Positions 1 to 8,891 of a DNA stretch of 64,000 nt are shown piece after piece. Both the position numbers and the translations under genes were made by a program. The stretch comes from Viola odorata. Taxonomy: Eukaryota; Streptophyta; Magnoliopsida; Malpighiales; Violaceae. Every line of letters begins with the position of its first letter. Position 1 is the stretch's first letter. The notes below the pieces were generated by a model. That model had not been told where the DNA came from. It ran no database searches and worked only from the letters and a program-made list of their open reading frames with translations. Where the stretch lies: NCBI GenBank assembly GCA_963691705.1, contig OY829539.1:37581656-37645655 (forward strand). The letters run 5' to 3'.

Positions 1-526
1 ATGTGGAAATAGGGGTGGCTTCTACCTACGAAGGTGAGTAGGGGGGCTACATGGAAACATGACCCCTATAGCAAGTTTGTGCACGAGTTTGGAATATTTT
101 TGTGCCCATGACTAACTGACCTAGAAAGCAACCCTAGAACACCTTTTGCTAAGATACCTTCCCATCATATTTATATCTCTCATACTATTTTTCTTATTAT
201 CTTGCCCTTGAATTGATTTTTGTGATCTTGCCCTCGATTGTTCTTTGCAATCGAGCCCTCGAAGGATTGTTACTTTTATGTTGTGATTTGCTGTTTTAAT
301 TATTTATCTTGTTAGCTCCCAAATCTGCGTTGATTAATTCGTTAATCAACATAACCCCCCCCCCCCAAAGTGTTACTTGTTCGCATTATGTTGCATTTGT
401 TCCCTGTCATACATTGAAATCGAAATATTATTCCTTCAATCTCTATGGTTCGACCTTGTCTTGCCCTTTACACATTTTAACTGTGCAATTAGGCATCAGG
501 AAATTAGTATATTTGAGTGACGATCA
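1..526 (+). repeat. Element A 5' LTR, right part
   Basis: The sequence matches the last third of the LTR at 24729-26331, including the stretch TCTACCTACGAAGGTGAGTA and the terminal TGACGATCA. The window begins inside the LTR, so the U3 start is missing. A run of 12 C at 355-366 is shorter in the 3' copy, which suggests homopolymer slippage. Confidence 0.9.
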
Positions 527-530
527 AATT

Positions 531-555
531 TTTGCGCCGTTGCCGGGGATTGAAC
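531..555 (+). promoter_or_regulatory. Element A primer-binding site (tRNA-Asp type)
   Basis: GCGCCGTTGCCGGGGATTGA begins a few bases after the LTR terminus and matches the complement of the 3' end of plant tRNA-Asp, except for a change in the first bases (TTG in place of TGG). Athila elements commonly use this primer. The same site occurs in element G on the other strand at 57194-57211. Confidence 0.85.
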
Positions 556-582
556 GGTACTAATTTATTTCTTTTTACTTGT

Positions 583-2262
583 ATGACCAGGAGATCTGCA
601 CCAGATCTACTCCCCTTAGATCTCGAGTTGACCAGAACTGAAAAAAGACTTCGGAGGCAAGCTAGAGGATCGTCTGCCCAGCGTAGAGGAATTCCTTATC
701 TCGCCCTCGAAAGACAACCTCTCAATCTGGCCGACCCAGCCCATCAGTTCTATCAAAACCTAGCTTATCTACATCGAGGCCCCGAAATTTCCTCAGCCGC
801 CTTCCTTGAAATCCCAGCCATGGAAAACTAGAATGATCATGTGCGTCCTGAAGACCCACCACCGCCTCCTCCAAATCAGCAATCCATAGACCACCTCAAT
901 TCAGCCCCCGATATATCGAGCACTTGTATTGTCTGGCCTGTTGTCCCTCATGATTGGACCCTCAAATCAGTCGTCATGCACCATCTACCTGCCTTCCGAG
1001 GTGTCCCAAAAGAAATTGCTCTTCGTCACCTTTAATAACTTTACTCAATCTGCGAGGCCATGAAACCTCCCAACGTCAGCGTTGAGCAAGCAAAACTGCG
1101 CGCTTTTATGTGGTCTCTCAAAGACGATGCCCTCGACTGGTATTACGACCTTCCGCCAAGATTAATCCACTCTTGGGCGAAAATGGCCAAGATCTTCAAT
1201 GAGAAATACTGTCCAGCATCTATCGCCAACACCACGCGCAAGCAGCTTGTGTCCATAGTCCAGAGACAAGAAGAGGATCTGGCCCAGTATTATGAAAGGT
1301 ATCTAAAGATACAGTCCATGTGCCCCTCGCACAATCTCAGCGAGCATGCCCTTATTCAGTATTTCTATGAAGGCCTCAACGCTCACGACAAGGCCCTTCT
1401 CAACGCTGCTGCTAATGGCTCTCTCACTACTCTTACACCAGCTGCTGCAAAGGCTACCATCGAACTCATGGCCAAGAATGCCACAACTGAGGTTGGCAAC
1501 AGTTAAGGCCAAGATGCCCAAGTTGCAGCATTACAGAACCAACTGACCTCTCTCACGGGAATGTTTCAGAATTTCATGACAGGACAGTCTGCACCAGTCA
1601 AGGCCTGTCAAATTTGTAATTTTGTGGACCACCCCACAGATGCATGCCCCCATATCCCAGACGAAATCCAAGTGAACACTGTTGGTCAGTACATCTAGGC
1701 CCCATATGGTCAAAACTACAACCAAGGCTAGAAGCAACATAATCCAAGATGGGTTCCCAATCCTCAGTCGTCCGACCCTAGCCAACAACAACAAAATCCT
1801 TATGGAAATTACCTACCCCCTCCCAACATGCAGTATTTCAGACCTCGACCCATGTTTAATCAGTATCAACGCCAACCACCTCAAGACCAAACTTTTGTCA
1901 TGCCCCCGAATACAGAACTACCTCGGAACCCCGAACAATAAAAGGAAATCGAGGAACTTCGAAAGCACGTGAGTACCTTGATGGCGGAGATGAAGGAGCT
2001 GAATAATCAAGGGAGATTTCCACCCCAAACTGAAACCAATCTGAAACACAATATCTGTGTAGTGACTCTGCGAAGTGGAACGACCTTGGCTCCTCCAGCA
2101 TACCCTACCCCCGACATTGGAAACTCTCCAGAGTCTGAAATCATGCCAAAACCCAGAGGGAAGAGCCCAAAAGTGCCCCGATTCGTCGAGGTCATGGAAG
2201 ATAGAATTCGCTCTCCTAGAGGTTCACCGAGGAATGACCCCAATCCACCCGAATTCACCTAG
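583..2262 (+). pseudogene. gag: Element A gag (capsid and nucleocapsid), degenerate
   Basis: Most of the sequence reads in one frame from the ATG at 583, with stops near 829, 1033, 1504, 1696 and later. The retrotransposon Gag core lies at about 1060-1506 (segments LRAFMWSLKDDALDWYYDLP and FYEGLNAHDKALLNAAA). A CCHC knuckle, CQICNFVDHPTDAC, lies at 1606-1647 and keeps the CX2CX4HX4C spacing, so the RNA-binding motif itself is intact. A glutamine/proline-rich tail follows. Near 1030 an extra base and a missing base make a double frameshift before the core. Gag would package the element's RNA into cytoplasmic particles. Several stops (TAG at 829) sit where CAG would restore a plausible residue. 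Confidence 0.85.
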
Positions 2263-2387
2263 AAATACATTCACAAGATTCTCGAGTCCCCATTTCCCTA
2301 AAGACTGAAGTTAATAAGATCAGTGTAGCAGCAAACGCTTCTGCCCATATCTAGAGGAAGATCCCCCCGAAATGCAAGGATCAAGGA

Positions 2388-2711
2388 ATGTTCATCATTC
2401 CCTGCCGAATCTGTACAATCGACATCGGGAAAGCCATGTGTGATTTGGGGGCAAGAATTAATATCATGCCCTTGATCATTTACAACAGTCTTGGGCTCGA
2501 ACCTCTCAAACCTACCAACCTAGCCATTCAGCTTGCTGACCATTCTGTTATCTACCCCGAGGGGCTCATCACAGATATCATGGTCCAAGTGGGCGAATTC
2601 TTATTCCCAGCTGATTTTTATGTTATTGCCATAGAGAATGAAGACTCCACCAAGTCAACAGACGTTCTTCTCAGTCGACCCTTTCTGGCCACTGCCCGAG
2701 CAAAGATATGA
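2388..2711 (+). pseudogene. pol: Element A aspartic protease
   Basis: The 107-residue open stretch contains AMCDLGARINIMP, the Athila form of the retropepsin active site (D-L-G-A where most retropepsins have D-T/S-G), and a downstream LLSRPFLATARA, the usual flap/ILGRPFL region. It would cleave the Gag-Pol polyprotein. It is in a different frame from gag and from the RT that follows. The linker 2712-2919 is non-conserved protease-RT sequence with stops. I see no separate initiation signal, so expression as part of a polyprotein is assumed. Confidence 0.85.
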
Positions 2712-2919
2712 TGTTCATGATGCAACCATCACCCTCGAGTTTGACGGGGAAATTATCAAGTTCAACATGCTAGAGCCCGTGTGATACCCCTCTAAATTTT
2801 CCAGTGTTAACTATATTGATTTCATTGACCTTTTTGTTGAAGAACTTGCTGAACTTCATTCTGCTGACCCTTTACAATTTGTCCTCGACAGGAGTCTGAC
2901 CCCAACTCTCCTAGATGTC

Positions 2920-3847
2920 ATGACCTCGACACTTTCCACACCACCTGAGCTGCATTCTATCATCGTTGCCCTAGAAGAGTGCGATATTATCCCGCATGAG
3001 CCCACAATGGTGTCTTCTAATTGCTCAGACCATGTCAAGTTATCTCCATTTATCGATCAGGCTCCAACCCTCGATCTGAAACCACTGCCCTCCCATCTGA
3101 AGTATGCTTATCTCGGCCCCAATGACTCTCTGCCTGTCATTATCTCCAACAAGCTCAAAAATCCTGAAGAGTCTAAGCTGATTTTCTTGTTGAAGGAATT
3201 CAGACAAGTCATAGGTTGGACCATCGCAGATATCAAGGGCTTGTCACCAGCACTATACACTCATAGTATTCACTTGGAAGATGCTAGCAAGACTATACGC
3301 CAGCCATAGCGCCGATTGAATCCACCTATGATGGAGGTGGTCAGGACAGAAGTGCTAAAATTGCTTGATGCGGGCGTTATCTACCCCATTTATGATAGTC
3401 CATGGGTCAGTCCTATATAAGTCTTGCCCAAGAAAACTGGTATCACCATTACCATTGGGCAAGATGGAGAATCTATTCCTACCCAGATCCAGAATGGGTG
3501 GCGTGTGTGTATCGACTATCGCCGCTTGAATGTTGCCACCAGAAAAGATCACTTCCCTCTTCCCTTCAAAGACTAGATGCTGGAGCGTCTCGCGGACAAG
3601 ACCCATTATTGTTGTCTAGACGGTCACTCCGGTTTTCATCAGATCCCAGTTGCCCCCAAAGACCAGGAGAAGACCACCTTCACGTGCCCTTTCGGCACCT
3701 TTGCTTATAGGCGTATACCCTTCGGTTTGTGTAATGCCCCCGCCATATTTCAGCGCTGTATGGTGAGCATTTTTTCTGAATTAGTCGAGGATGGTATCTA
3801 AGTATTCATGGATGACTTCCCTATTTATGGTAATTCCTTTTCAGAGT
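2920..3847 (+). pseudogene. pol: Element A reverse transcriptase, N-terminal part, cut by B
   Basis: The reading includes the connection before RT (LKPLPSHLKYAYLG, the Athila LPxHLKYAFL motif, near 3080) and then RT fingers and palm: WRVCIDYRRLN (about 3500), HSGFHQIPVAPKDQEKTTF (about 3625) and FGLCNAPAIFQRCM (about 3723). The catalytic motif VFMDD is at about 3802. Stops at 3307, 3418, 3574 and 3799 interrupt it; those at 3418 and 3574 are TAA and TAG where CAA and CAG are expected. The frame runs into the element B insertion after the codon for Glu in NSFSE and resumes at 19079. Confidence 0.9.
3843..3847. repeat. Target-site duplication AGAGT, left copy (element B)
   Basis: AGAGT directly precedes the TG of element B and is repeated after its terminal CA at 19074-19078. 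Counting the duplication once, the RT frame of A passes from one side to the other without a shift. Confidence 0.95.
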
Positions 3848-4345
3848 TGATAAGATTTGAGGTTCTGGAGAAGGGTAGGTGAGGAAATGGCCGTTTGGAA
3901 TCTCTGTGCTCACCGTCCGGTGTACTTGCAAAGCGTCGGAGGGGGTCTCCGATGTAAACACTCCGATGCTTAAGTCAGTATGGCTGTTACAAATGGCAGA
4001 GGTTCAACTAGCGATCATAGGCTTACCTTTTGTCTTCATTGGTGGGGTATTTATAGGCAAAGTATGAGTGTTATCTGTCGGGGGTGGGCGTTATCTAGGG
4101 AAGATAACGCCCAGGTATCTCAAGTGACTTCATGTCTTGCTTGGGATGGGATAACGTCGTGCGTGCTGTTGGATAATGTGTGAGACCCCCCCCCCCCGGC
4201 TGATGTCGACCATCCTAAGGTCATCGTTATGTGGGGTAAGAGGCGGTAGCCATGGAGGCGGATGCCTAGTGGGAGCTATAGTGTTCCAGCCTTAACGCGG
4301 GGTATACAGACAAAAATGCCCCTGGAGTTACGTCTATAGTTATCA
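3848..4345 (-). repeat. Element B 3' LTR (498 bp)
   Basis: It starts TGATAAGATT and ends TATAGTTATCA on the + strand. It matches the other LTR of B at 18446-18931 and, inverted, the LTR of element I at 51767-52255. A TATA-like TATAAATA (- strand) lies at 4048-4057. It contains several copies of the GATAACG/CGTTATC word and a 12-base C run at 4186-4197. Confidence 0.92.
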
Positions 4346-4485
4346 TAAGCCCACGCGAAAATGAGCCCGATTGTTTACCAAGGGCTATCACTCCATTTTC
4401 GGCCTTGTCTGTTCCGTGTTCTGCGAGATATTGAGGTGGTGTGATCACCGAGGGACACGTCTTTTCAAACCGTCATTCCCTTGGG

Positions 4486-4495
4486 CCTATAAATT
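4486..4495 (+). promoter_or_regulatory. Possible TATA box of the first antisense gene
   Basis: GGCCTATAAATTGG lies about 75 bases before the ATG at 4567 and about 140 bases inside the 3' LTR-proximal end of B, on the strand opposite to gag-pol. The spacing is right for a plant core promoter. This is inference from sequence only. Confidence 0.45.
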
Positions 4496-4566
4496 GGTTT
4501 TTTCATCGCACATATTCTTTTCATCTTTTCCATATTTCTTCTGACATTTCTTCTGGCATTTTCACC

Positions 4567-4947
4567 ATGGATGAACTGACCAAAAATTTCTTGATCTCCA
4601 AAGCCCATACTTTGAAGAATCTTACCGAGGCCGACGTTGGCTTTCTGGAGACCATGCTGATCAAGACCTCTGAGGACATTCTGGAGCTTCAGGGAATGAT
4701 GACCCCTCTTCTGTCCAGGCAAGGTGCTGCTTCTCTGGAGGACTTCAGTCCTCTAGAGAATGTATCGAAGTTGGTTGCTGCTATCTCTTGCATCCAGGTG
4801 GTCATCGCCATGCTGCAGCAAAGGAAGGATCTACTGGGGTACTGTTTGAAGGGCATGAGGGTTTCCTCCTCCGAACTGGCTTCGGTGGCGGATTCCCTGA
4901 GGGAGATTCCCTCCGTGCCAGATGACGACGCCGGGTCCAACGCTTGA
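4567..4947 (+). CDS. Antisense ORF 1 of element B, unknown protein (126 aa)
   Basis: An intact small ORF, antisense to gag-pol. I chose the ATG at 4567 (MDELTKNFLISKAHTL) because it follows the TATA-like site at 4486; an in-frame upstream ATG at 4441 lies before that site. The protein is helical in character, with a leucine-rich middle (LETMLIKTSEDILELQG) and an acidic end (VPDDDAGSNA). I see no signal peptide or membrane segment and do not recognise the family. AATAAA follows at 5029. Extra antisense ORFs between pol and the 3' LTR are known in some Tat-lineage elements such as Grande, but this short one I cannot match. Confidence 0.55.
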   Translation: MDELTKNFLISKAHTLKNLTEADVGFLETMLIKTSEDILELQGMMTPLLSRQGAASLEDFSPLENVSKLVAAISCIQVVIAMLQQRKDLLGYCLKGMRVSSSELASVADSLREIPSVPDDDAGSNA

Positions 4948-5028
4948 TCGCTTGCAGTCGTCCCTTTGTTTCTTTTATCTTTTCTTTTGTTTTTATGCGG
5001 ATGTACGTTTTAGGCCGTTTAGGCCATA

Positions 5029-5034
5029 AATAAA
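5029..5034 (+). terminator. Possible polyadenylation signal of antisense ORF 1
   Basis: AATAAA occurs 82 bases after the stop codon of the ORF at 4567-4947, followed by T-rich sequence. With the TATA-like site at 4486 it frames a compact transcription unit. Confidence 0.4.
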
Positions 5035-5326
5035 ATATTTTCCCATTATTTTTCTTGTGTCCTTCTGCTCTCTGTGGTGTGTAAACATCGTGTTAGTTGG
5101 GACTAACGTTAGCCCAACCGAAAATGAGCCCGCCATTGATCAAATTTCCCCAAGACTTGTTTTTCTTTATTCACCAAATGGCGATTAAAGGTTGCTGCTA
5201 ACCGTTTCTCGTATTAATTTCACGCCGCCTTCTCAATGCTAACTGATTAGACTATTTAATGAGATTTTTCTTTCTTTTTCCTATTCATCTTCATTTAGTT
5301 TCTCTATCGAGATTGCTTGTAATTTC

Positions 5327-5758
5327 ATGGCTGACACATATTCCTTGGATGCGGCCGAGCGTGATTCTCCACCAACTCCTCGAAGTTCTCCCGATTCGGA
5401 TTATCCTTCTTCGTCGTACCAAAAAAGGCGACTCTCTCGACGTAAGGGTCGCAAGAGATCGAAAAAGAAAACTTTTGAGTCCTTCGACGTTTGCTGGAAT
5501 TCTTACACTCCTCCAGTAAGGAGAGGTGATGAACTGTTTCCTCACATCTGTCGTTTCATGAAAAGAATCCCAGTTAACGACGTTGGCTCTGAAAAAGCGA
5601 CTGTTGCCACCAAGGGGGACTCGTGCGCGACTTCTTCGAAGGTAGAAAAACCTTCAGAGGGCCCACAACCAGGGCTTGGCAAAGAGAAAAGGGTTGATGA
5701 ACCTTTCCCTTTACTTGACGCAGAACTGCCGTCTTCAGATGGAGACGATTTCTACTAG
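5327..5758 (+). CDS. Antisense ORF 2 of element B, basic/acidic low-complexity protein (143 aa)
   Basis: An intact ORF opening MADTYSLDAAERDSPPTPRS. The N-terminal half has a strongly basic cluster (RRLSRRKGRKRSKKK, residues about 34-48) that would suit a nuclear localisation signal or nucleic-acid binding. The C-terminal end is acidic (LPSSDGDDFY). ACTATTTAATG about 75 bases upstream may serve as a TATA box. It ends 81 bases before antisense ORF 3 and may be its upstream exon or a separate gene. I do not recognise the family. Confidence 0.5.
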   Translation: MADTYSLDAAERDSPPTPRSSPDSDYPSSSYQKRRLSRRKGRKRSKKKTFESFDVCWNSYTPPVRRGDELFPHICRFMKRIPVNDVGSEKATVATKGDSCATSSKVEKPSEGPQPGLGKEKRVDEPFPLLDAELPSSDGDDFY

Positions 5759-5839
5759 CCTTCGTCTGTTCTGCTATTCTTCTTTTTAAGGTACCCTGCT
5801 TCACCTTCTTCCGGTTTCCCTCTTTATTACCTCTTCATT

Positions 5840-8290
5840 ATGCATCACACAAGATCTCAGATTGGCCCTCGGGAGCCTATAGATCCTGAGATCGAGAGTA
5901 CAACAAGTGTTTTTACTTGCGAGACTGTTCTGCGGCTCGAGTTAGAGAGTCATGGTATCTCTTTCCCCAACGGTTATACCTTTATGCTTCCAAAGAGGCA
6001 TATGAGGCTTCACGACGTCTTGTGGGGAACTTATAGGATGTTGTATTTTAAGATGTTTCTTTATGGTTTCCGCCTCCCTGTTCATGCTTCAATAGAGGAT
6101 ATACTGTGTCAATGTAAGATTAACCCGGTGCAGATAACGCCCTCATCATGGTGTGGTATCTACGCTTTCATCTGCGCCTGCGAAATGAAGAGTATTCTTG
6201 CCCCTTCTATCAATTTGTTTCGTAAATTCTTCAGCCGCACTTGTCGCAATGGTCTAGTGAGCGTTATTCCAAGGTGGAATGACGCATATGCCCAGTCTTT
6301 CTGGCGAAAGTTTCTAGAGTTTGAAGAAACCATTGACGACTGGAAGGGTGGTTTCTTCATCATTGAGTTGCCTTCCCATTTGTGGCGTAGGGGCTTTAAC
6401 CGGGGCATCACCGATACTGACTGGGTGAAACCGGTCGTCTTGTCTATAAACGAGTTGGCTCAGGCTGAGGCCTTGTTAAAGATGGAGACACCTTTCCAGA
6501 TTCGAAACTTTACCTTGTACAAGCCTTTATCTGAGTGCGCCGTAGATGAGTCTTTAAATTCTAGCGTTATCGTTCTTCCTTTTCATTTACTGATGTGACT
6601 TTTTGCAGGAGACGTTATCAATCAATCGTCCGAAGGGGATGACGCTCATTTGAGAGTCGCGCCTCCTCCTACAACGTCTCCTTCTATGCTTTCCAGAGCT
6701 CCACCTGACCGCAGTGTCCCATTAAAGAAAATAAGGACTTCAAGGGGGGCCTTCAAAGAGGACCTATTTCTACTCGCGCTTCTCTCTTTGTGGAGAATTG
6801 GCTGCCTATTCGGTAGGTAAGGTCTAGCCTAGGTCCGCCAATAGTCAAGACAAAGATTTTTTTCATACGGATGTGCAAGTGAGGGTGCAGGTGAGGATAT
6901 GGACATGGAGTCTAGCCTTCGTCAGACTTCTAAGGCTCAGCGAAAGACACTAAGGGAAGAGAAGGAAAATCAGGTGACTGACACTGCCATGCGTCCTCAT
7001 TTGCCGCCACTAACGGGCCGTGCTTTCTCTGATATCGCCACTTCTTTTGGTACCACCCAAGATTTTCCTTCAATAAGTGTTGATGTTCCACCGCTGACGC
7101 CCTCTTCTTCTGCCGCCAACGTTCTTTCGTCGTCAACTGAGGCTCCTCCAATAACAAAAAACTCCCCCGTTATCGAGGCTCCTGTGGTATCGATGGGAAC
7201 GCCGTTGACGACAAATTCTTCCCTTATTGCTGAGGCCCCACATTCTCCTATCTCTTCCTGTATTCCTGATGTGGTGGTGCCAGCTCCAAGCTCGAGCGTA
7301 CTTCCTGACCCACCAACGAAGACTCCTCAGCCATTGTTCTTTACTTCAGCTTCCTGTGTTGGCGATTCTGCTGGTGGTTCCGCTCCTTCTGTTGTCGCCA
7401 TTCTTTCCTCTCAAGGGCCTCAGGGGATTCCTTCTTATCGATTAGATCTGTCAAACTTTGGAATCAATGGGCATCATGCTCTAGGGGTATCGGACCCGTT
7501 ATCACGAGATCAACCGACAGCGATCTTAGTGGGTGACATATTTGGTTCGCCTGAAGATAAGGAAAAGTTATTGCAGCTTCCGCCCGACGTTCAATGCGCA
7601 CGCGTTTTGAATGACTCTTTGGCCTATTTTCGCAAATTTCATTATTTTACCAAGGCCCATGGTAGCAAGCTTTAGATTTCTTCTGACTCAAAGGCGCAGC
7701 TCGACCACGCCTTGGCCAAAGTGAATAAGTTAACACAGTTACAGAATCGTACCCAGGCTGAGTTAGGTGCCTACCATGCTGACCTTGCGAGGGAAAAATC
7801 CATGGGAAAAGCCAAAATTCAAGCATTGGAGGCTGAATTGGTAGCTGTTGACAAGAAAAATTCTCTTCATGAAGAGATATCGGTTCGCAATGTGGATTTA
7901 GCAAGGGTAAAATCCAAGGGAAAGGCTATCGTTGAGGCTTTGGAGGCGGAGCTGGCGGCGGTTGACAAGAGGAACTCTCTTCTTCGTGAAGAGGTATCGA
8001 TCCGTGATGCGGATTTAGCCAAGGTTCAGTCAAAGATCAACTAGTGGAAGAAAAAAGCCATGTAGGCCTTTACCGCTGGGTTCGTGGACTATTATCGCGG
8101 TGGGACTTTCGATCCTGCTAAGATAGCCGACTATGCCTCTGCAAAAATGAGTGAGATTGATGGGAGCAAGGAAGGTTTTCTTTCCTCAGAGGAGGAAGAA
8201 GAAGGCGATGGCGGCGATAACGAGACGCTCCTATTATCTGATGATTCGGATGTCGCGGAGGACGCGAGGGGTTCCACCCATCCCCGTTAA
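5840..8290 (+). pseudogene. Antisense gene copy 1 of element B: PF04195-like domain, Ser/Pro linker, coiled coil
   Basis: Exon-like piece 5840-6541 encodes about 230 residues with the block INPVQITPSSWCGIYAFICA, a WRKFLEFEETIDDWKGGFF segment and PSHLWRRGFN. This resembles the plant domain Pfam calls putative gypsy type transposon (PF04195). A likely intron at 6542-6608 (GT...TTTTGCAG) follows. A Ser/Thr/Pro-rich region (6899-7430) leads to a conserved patch (SYRLDLSNFGI, about 7430) and FRKFHYFTKAH (about 7630). Then comes a coiled coil at 7712-8044, with a duplicated unit (KIQALEAELVAVDKKNSL and AIVEALEAELAAVDKRNSL). An acidic end (EEEEEGDGGDNE) closes at 8290. Stops and frame changes near 6600, 6800, 7672 and 8041 break it. 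A second, divergent copy follows at 8892-11289. Confidence 0.6.
6542..6608 (+). other. Likely intron in antisense gene copy 1
   Basis: The open frame stops soon after GTAGATGAG at 6542; TTACTGATG (branch-like) and TTTTTGCAG (acceptor) end at 6608. The intron is 67 bases and sits at the same point of the protein (after the SEC/ACV position) as the clearer intron at 9598-9666 of copy 2. Confidence 0.45.
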
Positions 8291-8722
8291 TTGTTGTTTC
8301 TTTCTTGATTTGATCATTGTTGCCATTGGCTTTGTAATAATAATGCCCAAACTTCTTTTTTAAATAATATTAATCTCTACCGCGTTATCTTCCTCTTTTG
8401 CGTTATCTTGGTGACTGTCGACTGAATTAACGCTGCATCGCGTTATCTTGATCATCACGTTATTGCGCCTGTCTTGGTTTGAAAATCTATTCCACTTTTC
8501 CAGTGTATTTAATGCTTGAGAATCCCTCATTAATGCAGGAGAAAAGCAATAATAGCTAGACCACAAGTGTCAATTCGCAAAGGCGCTAGGGGTTGGTGCT
8601 CCCTTGGGAATGGTAAAATTGAAGCGTCTTTTCGCTTCTCTAAAAATATACTTATTGCTTGTGTCTTTTCCTCCTGACGCTTCCCACAAAACGAAATAGT
8701 CATTTTGATTAACTGCTAGGGT

Positions 8723-8729
8723 TATAAAA
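8723..8729 (+). promoter_or_regulatory. Possible TATA box of antisense gene copy 2
   Basis: GGGTTATAAAACCCGCC lies about 165 bases before the ATG at 8892, between the two antisense gene copies. The TATAAAA core is flanked by GGGT...ACCC. Both copies also share AAGGTAC shortly before their ATG (about 5790 and 8841), which could be a splice donor in the leader. Confidence 0.4.
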
Positions 8730-8891
8730 CCCGCCACATATTTCCTTTCCTCTTTTTGTTGTTTTATTTTCTCCATAACATCTCAAGTCGTCTTGCGTTT
8801 CTTCTTTCCATCATCTCGGCACTCTGATTTCTTCTCTTAGAAAGGTACTCCTATCCTTTTTTGTCACTTTTTCCATCTTTTTACTTTTGCC